A DNA stretch of 64,000 nt from Echinometra lucunter. Taxonomy: Eukaryota > Echinodermata > Echinoidea > Camarodonta > Echinometridae. A program made the position numbers and the translations under genes. The notes below the pieces were generated by a model that was not told the DNA's origin, did not search any database, and worked only from the letters and a program-made list of their open reading frames with translations. Location of the stretch: contig CM057169.1 in NCBI GenBank assembly GCA_029962745.1, positions 15,625,078 to 15,689,077 on the forward strand, in the 5' to 3' direction. Below are positions 12,481 through 23,590 of this stretch, one piece after another (the stretch's first letter is position 1; every line of letters starts with the position of its first letter).

Positions 12481-13305
12481 CCCTTCACGTTATTGCTAAT
12501 GACAACAAGAGGGGTTCTTCCCCACACGCTCTATCCTACTAACTGTGCTTAGATCAATTTTCTCCTCGACAGTCTCGCAAGATCATCTTTAATTAGAGTT
12601 TCCACAAACGATTTCTATTCTTTCCACTATACCCCCAGCGCAGCACGTACATATATACCCATCCTCACACACTATCCCCCTCATATACACAGACACCTTC
12701 TAACACACACCCGTCGTCACGACGTACAAAGCCGAGTTCTAATGGGCTGTCGCTGTGGACGGGTAAAATGCACATTATCACTGCGTTAAGCACAATCGCT
12801 CGCATGCCATTTGTGTGGTGTACATACAAATAATACAGGCATAAGTGGGTTGGGTCTTGTCCAGAACATGTTTATTTTCCAGTGCAAACAATTGCCCATG
12901 CCAGGAATTATTTGGGGAGATTGCTTCTATAGTAAGGGATGATGCAACATGATGGTTGATTTATGATGTATGAGCTTATCTCATTACTTGGAGTATACTT
13001 GGAGTAAAAAAATACAAAGATGTAAAGTCTCTCACAGATAAAAAGAAATCATATTTTCTGGGGACAGGTCCAGGGTATATGATCATTTTGACATCTTATC
13101 TTATCTCATGGTGTATTAAAATAAAACACAAAGATTTTAACTTTTTCACAGAAAAAAAAAATCCTGAACATATCTTGGGTTAAGTGCAAGGCATTTGATT
13201 ATTTTGGTGTCTCATACAAAATGCAGTATTATGACACTATGAATAAATCCGGACATCAAATGTACCATTTTACTTCACATCATCTGCATAGCCAGGATTT
13301 CATTT

Positions 13306-13307
<2 letters not shown>
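12481..13307. other. Mixed-composition non-coding DNA
   Basis: 12490-12850 is more GC-balanced than its surroundings and free of obvious repeats ('gacgtacaaagccgagttc', 'atgcacattatcactgcg'). It could be conserved regulatory DNA, but I cannot test that here. 12850-13300 is AT-rich with no feature. Confidence 0.3.

Positions 13308-13343
<36 letters not shown>
13308..13343. repeat. 36-base poly(G) run
   Basis: An uninterrupted G run from 13308 to 13343, with a second G10 run at 13396-13405. Runs this long are unstable in cloning and sequencing, so the exact length is doubtful. Confidence 0.9.
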
Positions 13344-13344
<1 letters not shown>

Positions 13345-13639
13345 GGGTTGTGAGCATGTGAATTACATATCGAGCCTGCGAAGCGCACTCCCAAGGGGGG
13401 GGGGGAGTTTCAACATTTTGAAGTTTTGACATTTGTTGTCATTCTTAATTGTCTGCTCCTTCTCTTCCTACATTCTTTCACCTTTTTGTCTTCTTTTATT
13501 TGTGTTGCTGGTTTTTTTAGGGGGCACGACTGCCCCCATCCTCCTCATGGCTACATGCGTGCTTTACATTCCATAGAGTTCCCGGCTCTAGTAGGGTTTT
13601 CTTAATAAAATCATAAGAAATAATTATTTACTTAATAAT

Positions 13640-13985
13640 AATATTCTGGATTTTTAAAGCATCTACTACATCTCTGATGACTCTGAGCACTTAACAGAAA
13701 TATCATTATCCTGGTTATTGAATTCAGGCTTTGCCCGCACACAATGTATGCACCTTCTCCACTACCTGAAGAGCATTCCAGCCAGGCATCTTTTGCAGAT
13801 GCTCACAATGCTAAACAAACCGCAATGACTTTTGCATCCTACCGGGTACCCAACACCTGGGTGGAGAGTGGCAAATGTAGATTTATATCTTGCCAAACGA
13901 CATTAATGCCACAGCGGGACTTGAACTCGGAACACGAGATCCACAGTCCAGTGATATATCCAATACACCACACATACCTCTACTT
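13640..13985 (-). mobile_element. tRNA-derived SINE (family A), minus orientation
   Basis: Read on the minus strand, the right end starts with a tRNA-like head: a box-B-like 'GTTCAAGTCCC' type sequence (complement of 'gggacttgaactcgg'). A unique body follows ('ggtacccaacacctgggtgg', 'atgtatgcaccttctccact', 'tttttaaagcatctac'), then an ATT-rich tail at 13640-13655. The same body is found at 32565, 59690, 62940 and 63895. Confidence 0.65.
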
Positions 13986-15050
13986 CCAAAATGCATTGGA
14001 AAAAACAGCTAGAATTTGCCTATTTATACTGTAACAGTTTTTATGTCGCATATATTCCATAGAAAGAAATTAATATAGGATGTTAGATCATTTGTAATGC
14101 ATCTAGAAGTACCTCTTTATATCGAGTAAATTGAAAAGATTAAATTTTCTTCCAGAAATATTCCAGAAAAAGAGGTTTAACCCATTGTCTGGGTGACTCT
14201 TGTATCAAGCCTATAGGAATTAAATGTATTTCCAAATAAAGTTACTTGCAGCTTTATCTGCACCTCAATCATTTGTTGACTGCAATTCACAGAAAATTCA
14301 ACAGTCTTTGCCTTGGCTAAAAAAGCATTATTTAAATGCTTTCTGAGCCAAGTGCATATATGAAATATCTATTGTTATAAACATGAAAATTTAAAAAAAA
14401 AAAAAAAATTATATATAAAAATGTAAATACAGGAATATTTGTAGCGCTATGCTGTACATATTTTTTTTTCCAAATGCAACAGCAATACATATGATGGTGA
14501 TAGAATATTGATAATCTATAGATCTTCTTTTTGTAAAAAAAACAGCCCTTCACAATACAAGGTAGTCGGATAAATGATGTTTTTATGACCTTGGGGGTAA
14601 AATCATTATACAAACTTCAAAAACTTGTCAGTAATGAATAATTTTGATCACTTTAAAGTAAAACTGTTAAAATGAAATTAAAGATTTTTTATATACACCC
14701 AAGACATTTTCATTGCCTTTTTCTTTTCTTTAAAAAAAGTGTAACAGCAAAATACAAAGAAAGAACCTGCCGGGAGCTTTGCAAATTCATAAGTCTCAGT
14801 GTTATCATTATTACTATAGGTATTATGAAGAATTATAACATTTTTTAATCCAATCAAATCAGTAGTTTTATTTGAATCATCAGTGTACATGTATACATTC
14901 ATAATAATGCAGCGGTAATAAAAAATCACTAATGATCACAATCAGCCCTGAATTAAATCCATCCTGTCTTTTCTGCTATTTTGATTTCTAGCTTAATATT
15001 TACCTTTCATATATATTTCACTCATATAAATACAAAGTAGCAGAGAAAGT
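13986..15050. other. AT-rich non-coding DNA
   Basis: No gene or bounded repeat. Long A and T homopolymers near 14391-14410 and 14461-14470. Confidence 0.4.
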
Positions 15051-15275
15051 AGAGGTGCTGTGGCTCAGTGGATAAGTCTCCGGACTTTGAACCGCAAGGT
15101 CTGTAGTTCAAATCCCTGCCGCTGCACTAATGTTCTTTGGCAAGACATGAATCTACATTTGCCACGTCTTTCGGACGGTGACGTTAAAGGTCGGTCCCAG
15201 ACGTAAATAATCATATTTGATTGATACACGTCTGTAAGAACCTAATTCAACAACAACAAACAAGTGTCAGATTGG
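15051..15275 (+). mobile_element. tRNA-derived SINE (family B), plus orientation
   Basis: A tRNA-like head is visible: box-A-like 'tggctcagtggataag' at about 15060, and box-B-like 'agttcaaatccctgcc' at about 15104. The tRNA-unrelated body includes 'ggcaagacatgaatctacat', a 'ggtcggtcccagacgtaaat' segment and 'gatacacgtctgtaag', with a CAACAACAAA tail near 15250. A second copy in the opposite orientation lies at 62208-62405 with the same body order and a GTT tail. Confidence 0.75.
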
Positions 15276-16281
15276 GTACATGCAAATATCTTCTTTTTTA
15301 AACTGCTACTGTGCTTAATTCATAGCCCACTTTTTTCCTCAAATGTATTTCACACATGCTATACATAGTACAGAAAGGAGCAGATTGGGCAAATGCAAAT
15401 AATATCTTTTATTTCAATATTCATTCAGAAATTTTTTTTCAAATGCTTTGGTGCTTTCTATAGTCTACTTATACTACTGCCTGGTGCTTCACAGGTGCTA
15501 TGAATAACAATGAAAGGAGCTGGAGGGTCATTCTCACTTGTAAACATCTCAGTGAAAATAGTCCCATTATTTCACCTCGTGAATCAGAATATCTTTCAAA
15601 CTCTACAGAATTTGAATTCACATTGGAAAACTCATGAGCAATTCACTCAACAGGAAACCATACTTGAAAGTGTGCTCAGAAAAGAGAGTGTTTACTCCTA
15701 AGTTTTCATGCAATTATTCCGCCAACATCAGAAAAATAAACATGAAGAAACTCTGCGGAGTTTTGCTGCTAGTGAGAATGACCCCACAGCGATTAATTTC
15801 CATTGTATTCCGCTCTATGATTAACAATGCATCAAATCCAATTAGATATGAAAAATCGATTGCACGGCCTTGTTCGCACTTCACTGACTCCAAATTGATA
15901 ATTTCCTGTAAAAAACTAGCCCCTTTCAATCTCAACAATGTCATACTCAATTGATTAAATTAGGGATAAATTAGGTGGACTGATCAGATAATATCATCGG
16001 CTAATGGCATTATTTATCAATCGGAATGACAGGAAGGTGTGATTGGTTTGATGGAATGATGGAAACCTACATGTAATATAATCATAAAACATAGTCCAAG
16101 GGAAACATCCCCCCAAACAAACGAAAATAAAAAGATAGAGTATTAAAGAGAAATATAAAACAGGATAGTATTATTCTCTATAATACTTGTGTGCTGGAAT
16201 TATTTTTGGAAAAATTGCAAAAGATTTTAAAGATCAACTCTCAAAGTTTTACTTGAGAGGTGAGAGACAATAAAGACCAGG
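15276..16281. other. Non-coding, with a segment shared with 19850-19900
   Basis: 15560-15605 ('cccattatttcacctcgtga', then 'atcagaat') matches 19861-19900 ('cccattatttcacctcacga', then 'atcaggat'), so the two sites share an old repeat. The 15634-15954 region is open on both strands for about 80-105 codons, but lacks splice signals or family features that I recognise. Confidence 0.35.
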
Positions 16282-16415
16282 GGAGCATTTCATGAAGTGT
16301 CTTGTCAGTGATTTTTAGTGAAAAATTTGCTCTCAGCCGATCAGATGCAAGGATTTCAGTAGCTTGTAACACTTGTCAGTAAAAATCAATGACAAGACAC
16401 TTCATGAAATGCTCC
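16282..16415. mobile_element. 134-bp foldback element (family 6), copy 1
   Basis: GGAGCATTTCATGAAGTGTC at 16282 is mirrored at the right end (complement ending at 16415), and the arms pair over about 38 bases with very few mismatches. The centre 'gatgcaaggatttcagtagc' matches, in reverse orientation, the centre of the element at 59524-59672, so the two are copies of one family. Confidence 0.75.
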
Positions 16416-17502
16416 ACGGATGAAAATAGTGAAAATATAACAATTTTTCATCTCAAAGAATATCAGTAATGTTGGCTTTCTCTGCACAGAAAGGGTAAGT
16501 GATCTTCAACTTCTTTTGTACAAAAAATTTTGTTACATGATAAAGGTTCATTCCGATACCCAGCAGCAAACTCTCACTTTTTTTTGCCACGCCACTTACA
16601 GCAATGAGATGCGCATTAACGTGTCCATAATAGTTCACACTCAAATAAAAGAGAGTTTTCCAAAAAGTTGCGCAGACAAACATGTGACATCATATTTTGT
16701 GCTAAACTTTACAAAAATTTGATTGGTCTACACATCTTTGCCTCCTCATATACCATTCATTTACACAAAGAAGCTGCGGGAGTTTATTGCGAGGGTTTGT
16801 TGCTTCACATATGAGCAAGTCTTAAGGCATGGATGACAAAGATGTGGGCAATGAAGAATAGGAATAACAGTACTTGGGGAAAAATTGAAAATAAGCAAAA
16901 CCTCTTAGCAAAGTAAACATTAAATGTTTTTAAAAAATACCAAAATACTGAAATATTGTTAATCTTTCCTAAAAGCCAAATACCCTTCAAAAATTAGTAC
17001 TATGTTTCACAATATCACAACTTGCATCCTTTGCTAATTAATATTCTTTGTTAATCATTCTACATTCTTTAATAATCGAAGAGTTTGAACGCAAAAACCG
17101 ATATATCCATTTTTGTCAAACTGAGATATCTGCAATCAAAGATCAAGAAAAATACAGAAAATTATAAGAAAATTTATGACTTTTGATCATAACTTCAACA
17201 ATATACCTTTACATGTAATAAGCAATGTATCATTTGAAAAGTACTACTTTGTACAAGACTTTGCAGTTTTAAAAACTGATGTTTATTGGTTTTTGCATAT
17301 AAACTCAATAGTTGACACTATTCTTTTAAATCTTTCTACATGTACATGGGTAATTTCTCTTTTCAAAATGGATTATTACATGTACATGAAAACATGATAA
17401 AGTTCAGTGCTGTTATCTTTCTGATTCTCCTATCTCACTATCTCACAGAAAAAAAAAAAGCTGGAGGGGTGAGAGGTCATAAGAGAAAGAGGAGTAGCAA
17501 GG
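16416..17502. other. AT-rich non-coding DNA
   Basis: No gene or well-bounded repeat noticed. Frames of 60-76 codons lack any recognisable feature. Confidence 0.4.
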
Positions 17503-17995
17503 AAGGGATAAAATAGAATGAGAGACAAAGAATGAGAGAGAGAGAGAGAGAGAAAGAGAGGGGAGATTAATGCTAAATATTTGAAATAGCATATTTGAAT
17601 GTGCAATGCATGTCTGTGTGGATAAGGATGCAAGGATAAGGATGCAAGGATGCAGTTGAGAATGGATGCATCTACAGGGTCTATGCATCTTCCGAATACA
17701 TGTAAGTCATCTTCACATATGTACGCATTTCTCTCTCTCTCTCTCTCTCTCTTTCCTCCTCCTCCTCCCGTAACCTACGGATGTGCATGCACTGTAAGAG
17801 GATGCATATAAGACTGTAAGCTATGCAGCAGATATATGATGTGTGTATCTATCTATGTCTCTCCCTCCATCTCCCTGTATCCTCTCCCTCCCTCCCTCCC
17901 TCCCTCTCTCTCCCTCCCTCCCTCTCTCTCTCCCTCTTCCTCTCCATTTTCTCTTTCTCTCTCTCTTACTCTCACTCTCTCTCTCTCTCGCTAGC
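17503..17995. repeat. GA tract followed by CT/CCCT tract
   Basis: A purine-rich run at 17503-17562 with a perfect GA stretch; an AAGGATGC(A/G) short repeat at 17622-17655; then CT runs at 17731-17752 and a (CCCT)n/(CT)n block at 17860-17990. Two close tracts of opposite strand bias could pair. Confidence 0.85.
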
Positions 17996-18884
17996 TGGAA
18001 CGAGTAGGATCTCCATCGTACGGCCGGTCAATATATATATCCCAAGCTATTTATCTACCGGCTTTCACAAGGCTGCATACTGGACTGTATACAGCATATA
18101 AGCACAGCCGTATGTACACTGATGTAGTAGCCATCTTGTACATGCATGCAGTATAGTGCATCACTTGGGTTGGCTTGAATAAATCTTGTTTTGTAAACCT
18201 CTTTTTCATATGTTATATAGAAAATTCATACCTTACATTAGATATACAGGTTTTAGCAATTTTTAGTTTTATTTATAAAAAATTCAAAAATCAACAATTT
18301 TTTTTTCACGTCTTGATCAAAATATGAAACAAAAAGCGGCAATTCATTTCCTACTCACTTTACAATGAAAGTAAATATGTTTCACTAGAAAAAGCATAAC
18401 ATTTTCCTCAAACAGAATGATGACATGTACACCAATCTAGAAAACAAGCCATCCCAAAATGGAAAAGCAAATCTTCTATTAAAGGGATCTGGCAACTTTG
18501 TGGAGGCTTGATTTAATAAATTGTTGAATTCTTAATGTCTGTAATGTTCAAAATAAGCAGCCAGAAACATGAGGATTTTGAAATACATGTGTAAGATGTT
18601 ATTATCAAGATATCTATCACTGAATTCCGCCATTTGTGAAACCAACCTGGATATGCTTTTCTCTACCACTGCAGTCTATGGGGTTAAAAAAGGTCTGGCA
18701 TTTCTGGTCATTTGTATATTTTCACTTTTTGTGAAGCACATGATGATGCTTTTGAAGTGCATTTTCAGGGCTTCATATTCATGCAATATTACATACATTG
18801 AGAGCATGTACATGGGCATGTAAGGCCATGCAGCTCAGATTTCAAAAAGTTACTCAATAGCTTCAAAGGATGTCAAGCTACCAA

Positions 18885-18933
18885 TTCCTTAGCACTACGG
18901 TACTCTAGCTCTTAACAGTCTGGTAATCATATG

Positions 18934-18968
<35 letters not shown>

Positions 18969-19004
18969 ATTTTCAAACAGAATTCTTTAAAATCATTTCA
19001 GGGG
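18885..19004. repeat. Segment duplicated at 19905-20012, with (TA)n insertion
   Basis: 'accaattccttagcactac' through 'ttcaaacagaattctttaaa' to 'caggggcct' occurs here and again at 19905-20012. The first copy carries a (TA)16 microsatellite at about 18935-18966, where the second has only 'tgttgtatatacc'. The pair shows expansion of a TA repeat in one copy. Confidence 0.7.
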
Positions 19005-19124
19005 CCTGTAACATAAAGAGATACAATCAATCTTATGATCAATTGTAACTTTTTACTACATGGTTTGCCATAGACTTATGATCGATATCAATCGTAAGAT
19101 TGATTGTATTTTTTATGTTACAGG
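19005..19124. mobile_element. Short foldback element
   Basis: The left arm 'cctgtaacataaagagatac' and 'aatcaatcttatgatcaatt' pair with the right arm 'gatatcaatcgtaagattga' followed by 'ttttatgttacagg'. About 120 bp. The sequence flanking it on the left (the 18885 repeat) continues differently at 20012, in agreement with an insertion here. Confidence 0.6.
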
Positions 19125-19197
19125 GTGCAGAAATTACACTTTTTTCCAATCCCCCCCCCCTCCCCAGTTTAGTCTCCAATGAAGAAAGGCTTTAATA

Positions 19198-19790
19198 TTA
19201 CCCGAGCAATGTTAGGTACCCATTTAACCCATAGCAGTACAGAGCTTTCTTGAGGTCTAAATTAATCATCTTCAATCCTCAAATTGGCAATACAAATGAT
19301 TTTTTTTCCACGTTTGCATAGCTTGAAAAAATATAAATATGGATATAACATAAACCAAAATGAAATATAATTGTAAAATTGAATCAGAAATTGCCAATTT
19401 GAACACAGAAGTAGTGATTATATATTATTCACTGCGTTGCCAATTTAAAGAGTTTAATGATTAGTTACACTTAAACTGCTCTAATTCGAGAATGCCACAC
19501 CATACAGCGATGGAAATGGGCTCAAATTTGTCAGTACATTTTTCTCTTTCTGCTCATGTATGATATGTACTGACCAACATTCTGGACCAACAGATACTGC
19601 AAAAGCGTCTCCTAAAGGTGACACTGTACCTCTATGGGTTAATACACCTAGGTCGAGAGGGACACATATGGACAAAACACCTTGTCCAAGGATGTAAGCA
19701 CGGAGCAAGGATCAAACCAAAGACCTCTTGTATGAGAGCCTTGACCACTATACAACAGTGCTCCCTAGGTTGTTTTTTAAAGCAGTTTAC
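19198..19790 (-). mobile_element. tRNA-derived SINE (family A-like), split by a MITE
   Basis: The right part (19643-19790) carries 'acacctaggtcgagaggg', 'aaacaccttgtccaagga' and, on the minus strand, a tRNA-like head with box-B-like 'ggtttgatcc'. The left part ends at 19223 in 'ggtacccat'. In uninterrupted SINEs 'ggtacccattta(a)tacacctgggt' is continuous (for example at 63192). The 19224-19642 MITE therefore sits inside this SINE. Confidence 0.7.
19224..19642 (+). mobile_element. TTAA-MITE family 2, intact copy inside a SINE
   Basis: Begins TTAACCCATAGCAGTACAG and ends with the complement of TTAACCCATAGAGGTACAG, giving inverted ends of about 19 bases flanked by TTAA on both sides. 419 bp, no ORF. 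It contains three copies of the motif AAATTGGCAA / TTGCCAATTT (near 19278, 19390 and 19439), as family 1 does, and the 'ctctttctgctcatgta' phrase that is also shared with family 1. TTAA target duplication and CCC-starting ends are the hallmarks of piggyBac-type elements; assignment to that superfamily is inference. Confidence 0.8.
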
Positions 19791-19904
19791 CACTGCAATT
19801 CTGAACAAGCCTTTATGCATCTTTCAAAGGCCAGATATCCTCCACAGCCAGAAAATAATCCCATTATTTCACCTCACGAATCAGGATAACTTTCAAAGTT
19901 AGTT

Positions 19905-20012
19905 ACCAATTCCTTAGCACTACTCTACATTGTAGCTCTTTAACAGACTGGTAATCATCTGTTGTATATACCATCTTCAAACAGAATTCTTTAAAACCTT
20001 TTCAGGGGCCTA
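19905..20012. repeat. Second copy of the 18885-19004 segment
   Basis: Colinear with 18885-19004 but without the TA expansion. It ends in 'caggggcctataacat', where the first copy enters the foldback element. Confidence 0.65.
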
Positions 20013-20024
20013 TAACATATATAC

Positions 20025-20165
20025 AGAGATACACCTGAGCTGAGAGGGACAAACATCAGCAAAACACCTTGTCAAAGGACGTAAGTACCAGGTGAGGATG
20101 GAACCCAGGACCTCTTGTATGAGAGGCAAGAGCCTTGACCACTATACCACAGTGTCCCCTAGGTT
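20025..20165 (-). mobile_element. tRNA-derived SINE fragment
   Basis: 'acacctgagctgagagggac', 'aaacaccttgtcaaaggac' and 'tggaacccaggacctcttg' match the SINE at 19643-19790. The tRNA-like end, read on the minus strand, is at about 20095-20160. The flanking phrase 'ggttttttaaa(a)..gcggtttaccactgcaattctg', which follows both SINEs (19770 and 20162), shows that the duplication included flanking DNA. Confidence 0.65.
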
Positions 20166-20718
20166 TTTTTAAAAAAGCGGTTTACCACTGCAATTCTGAA
20201 CAAGCCTTTATGCTTCTTTCAAAGACCAGATATCCTCCACAGCCAGAAGGATGCTAATTCGGTCCCAAATGAAATGAGTTAACACCTCTACCAATTTATC
20301 AAATTATAAGTCAGACACTGGTAGATAGCTGAGATGAATAGAGTCGCAAAAAAAAAAAAGATGCGTACTGAACGTAAAAAGCAAAATTGTTGATAATGGT
20401 GAACCGAAATTTTTAATTTGGCTCCTGTAATGACAATTTAAGGTAATATCATTCACAATCAAGATAGCAGAGGCATTTTTACCCACTCTGTGATTTTATT
20501 TAGTGTTTCTAATTTTATGAAATGAAATTGTGACTTTCCACAACATCCTATATTCACTATCAAAGGCTGGAGGGGTGTCACTGGCTGAACTCCGCATTTT
20601 TTTTGCTGCACCATTTATGATAATGAGACGCGTTTAACACGTCAATAATAGTTCAAGCTCAAAAAATGAGAGCTTTGCCAAAAGTTGCACAGATAAACTC
20701 ATGACGATGTATTTTGTG

Positions 20719-21133
20719 TTAACCCATTCATGACAGAGGTCCACATTTTGTGGTTTGGCCTAATATCTTTTGATGCAAAGCCCTAAAAATCATACCAAAT
20801 ACATGACCAGAAAGAGCAAAAAATTCTACACAAACTGTGCCCATTTTGGTTGCGTCAATATTTGTTGTTTGATGCTGAAAATTTTTTAAAGGAAAATAAG
20901 CATTAAAATCCTTAAATTGGCAATGTGATAGAAGGTTTAAAATCACCGTTTTCCCCTGCAAATTGGCAACTTTTTGACTTCTCATCATAATTTTTGTCAA
21001 TTTATATTCATTTCAGATACATGACGTTTTATAAGAAAAATGTAGCAATAAAATAAAAAAGTTGGTGTTGCCAATTTGAAGAATAAAAGCTGATCAAATT
21101 AGGCTTTAAATAATTCCTGTCACGAATGGGTAA
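20719..21133 (-). mobile_element. TTAA-MITE family 1, copy 1
   Basis: Begins TTAACCCATTCATGACAGAG at 20719 and ends 'cctgtcacgaatgggtaa' (last TTAA lost one T). Interior colinear with the other copies: 'gaggtccacattttgtggtt', 'catgaccagaaagagcaaaa', 'gatgctgaaaattttttaaa', and three TTGCCAATTT-type modules. No coding capacity. The intact copies are 404-417 bp. Confidence 0.85.
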
Positions 21134-21503
21134 CCGTTTAAGAATTTGATTGGTCCACACCATTCTGTCACAAGGAGGAAAGAAAGATGCTTTTTGCCTC
21201 CGGCGGTCTACCATTCATACCATTCACTCAAGAATAAAAAAAACTTGGTCGGTTTATCACAAGGGTTTGCCACTTATGAACAACAGATATGAACAAGCCT
21301 TTAGGCCTAATCATGGTAAGAGGCATTTTTACCCGCTCTGTGGCTTATGAAGACTGTTCTTAAGGTTGTGATATAAAATTAGGATTTTGAACAATAAACT
21401 AATGTCACTAAGAGGATTTCTGAATGTTATGTGCACTAAAATTGGTAGCCTAGCTAAGGTGGGGTAATAAATGAACAGCACCTTGAGTACCTTGGATCGT
21501 TAA

Positions 21504-21913
21504 TTAACCCAATCATGACAAGGATATTTGAAGCCTCGTTTGATTACTTTGTCTTCTTCTAATTGGCAATACCAGTCTCTTTCTTTCATTGCTATATTTT
21601 TGTTACAAAAAGTCATGTATCAGAAATGATTTTAAATTGACAGAAAGTACATTGAGAAGTTAAAAAGCTGCCAATTAGTATGGAAAAGCAGTGAGTTTGA
21701 ACTTTCCATCACATTGCCAATTTAAGGATTTTAGAGCTTTTTTTTCCTTTTAAAAATTTCAGCATCAAACAAGAAATACTGATGCAACTAAAATGGCCAT
21801 AGTACATGTTTATTGATAATATTTTTCTCTTTCTGCTCATGTAAATTTTATAGGGCTCTGCATCTAAAGTTATTGGGCTGAACCAATAAGGAATTCTGCC
21901 ACGAATAGGTTCA
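21504..21913 (+). mobile_element. TTAA-MITE family 1, old divergent copy
   Basis: Starts 'ttaacccaatcatgacaagg' and ends 'ctgccacgaataggttca'. The interior keeps the family order ('gaagcctcgtttgatta', 'aattggcaatacca', 'ttgagaagttaaaaagctgcc', 'cattgccaatttaagga', 'ctctttctgctcatgtaa'). It is clearly more diverged than the copies at 20719 or 60114. It keeps the internal 'gagaagTTAAaaag' that served as the target site in the 59950 copy. Confidence 0.75.
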
Positions 21914-21945
21914 TGAGCACTAAGACTCCCTTGAAAGCTGAGGGG

Positions 21946-22675
21946 CATTTCACAAAGCTGTGCCCAAAGTTACGCTTGACTTTAAGAATGACTTGAACAT
22001 GGAAAGCTAAATGGAATTCTCAATCAATAAATCACATAGGCTAAAATTGAAATATCTATGTAGATTAACATTATCATTATTAACAAAACATTTTTATTTT
22101 GAAGTATAGTTTCTGCCAACAAATTTAATTGAAATTATGGGAAATACAGTTAGACTTTATTAAAACAAGAGGAAAAACTTTGGGTATTCCATTTGGCTGT
22201 TCATAGTTAAGTTGTTCTTAACCCATTCGTGACAGAAGGTCCACATTATGTGGTTTGGTTTAATAACTTTTGATGCAGAGCTCTAAAAATCATACCAAAT
22301 ACATGAGCAGAAAGAGCAAAAAATTCTACACATACTGTGCCCATTTTGGTTGCATCAATATTTGTTGTTTGATGCTGAAATTTTTAAAAAGGAAAATAAG
22401 CATTAAAATCCTTAAATTGGCAATGCGATGAAAATGTTAAATTTACCATTTCCCCCTGCAAATTGGCAACTTTATGACTTCTCATCATACATTCAGTCAA
22501 TTTATATTTATTTCAGATACATGATGTTTTATAAGAAAAATGTAGCAATAAAAGAAAACTGTTGGTGCTGCCAATTTGAAGAATAAAAGCTGATCAAGTT
22601 AGGCTTTAAATAATTCCTGTCACAAATGGGTTAAAGTCATACATAACTTTACACAAAGCTTTGTGACCCCCCCCC
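21946..22675. mobile_element. Foldback MITE family 3, copy 2, split by a family 1 MITE
   Basis: The left part 21946-22217 starts 'tcacaaagctgtgcccaaag' and runs colinear with the copies at 11478 and 23279. The right part 22635-22675 ('agtcatacataactttacac', then 'aaagctttgtgacccc') completes the inverted end. Between them sits an entire family 1 MITE at a TTAA. The empty sequence would read 'gttgttc(t)TTAAagtcat', as in the other copies ('gttgttcataaagtcat'). Confidence 0.75.
22218..22634 (-). mobile_element. TTAA-MITE family 1, copy inserted in a family 3 element
   Basis: Flanked by TTAA at 22218-22221 and 22631-22634, with ends TTAACCCATTCGTGACAG and the complement of TTAACCCATTTGTGACAG. 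The interior matches copy 1 closely. Host element: family 3 foldback 21946-22675. Confidence 0.88.
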
Positions 22676-22740
22676 CACTGAAAAATTTTCAAGTACGCAA
22701 AAGGCAATGCTCATAAAGTGGTACTGCTTGTAGAGTGATA

Positions 22741-23012
22741 TTCACTATGAACATGACGGACAAAGAAAGCGGACAAAATAAACAACCCCTCATTCTACCC
22801 TTCACAATGGTTCTGGTAGTCAAAAGAACATCCCTTCACTGCTGTTGTCTAAAATATGTGGAACAGGTGTCACATGCATATTCACCTGGAACTACATGAT
22901 TTAACATAATAGCTGTGAAGGGATGTTCTTTTGACTAACAGAACCATTGTGAAGGGTAGAATGAGAGGTTGTTTATTTTGTCCGCCTTCTTTGTCCGCCA
23001 TGTTCATAGTGA
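22741..23012. mobile_element. Long-armed foldback element, arms about 110 bp
   Basis: The left arm from 22741 ('ttcactatgaacatgacg', 'ggacaaaataaacaacc', 'cccttcacaatggttctg', 'caaaagaacatcccttcac') is read back on the right arm ending at 23012, with only scattered differences (about nine in ten bases agree by eye). The loop is about 45 bases. An RNA from this site would form a long, nearly perfect duplex. A MITE or a hairpin small-RNA source are both possible. Confidence 0.8.
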
Positions 23013-23278
23013 TTAGGATCAAGACCAGAGTGTGGGAAAAATCAGGAATATGGGAGGTCATTTCAAATGACAGAAACACTATCAAAGAACATTTCTGAGG
23101 GTATTAAGATTCAAGTTCAAAATCCTTTAAGGAAGCACAAAATCATGTTTTCATAAATCAACTTAAAATGATAGGAGAACTGGCAAATTTTACTCTTAAA
23201 ATATCATTTACAATAATCCAAATTACACAGGGTTACTTCATACCATTGGGTGATTATGTTTAGGTCACCTGGGTTTTT

Positions 23279-23590
23279 TGTTTCATAAAGCTGTTTGTAA
23301 ATTAATCAACAATTTGAATATGAAGTGCCAAATGGGATGCCAAAAGTTTTATCTGGCATTTTAACAAAGTGTGACTGCATTTTCCATAATCTCAATTAAA
23401 TTGTGGCAAAGCATATACTTCACAATAGAAATGTTTGTAAACAATAGTAATGATAATTTACGTCTGTATACATGTATTTCACCTTAAGCTGATGTGATTT
23501 ATAATGATTGAGAATCCCATTAGGCTTGTCATATTCAAGTTGTTCATAAAGTCATTTGCAACTTTACAAGCGGCTTTAAGAAACACCCTC
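23279..23590. mobile_element. Foldback MITE family 3, copy 3
   Basis: Starts 'gtttcataaagctgtttgta' and ends 'caagcggctttaagaaacacc'; the interior is colinear with 11478-11798 ('gtgccaaatgggatgcc', 'gtttgtaaacaatagtaatg', 'gattgagaatcccat'). Uninterrupted; about 310 bp. Confidence 0.75.

Noticed and set aside
13900..13960. Candidate functional tRNA genes at tRNA-like heads (also 15060, 32840, 63300, 63780)
   Set aside because: The box A/B-like words are imperfect and each is attached to a SINE body; I cannot fold a complete cloverleaf, so they are called SINEs.
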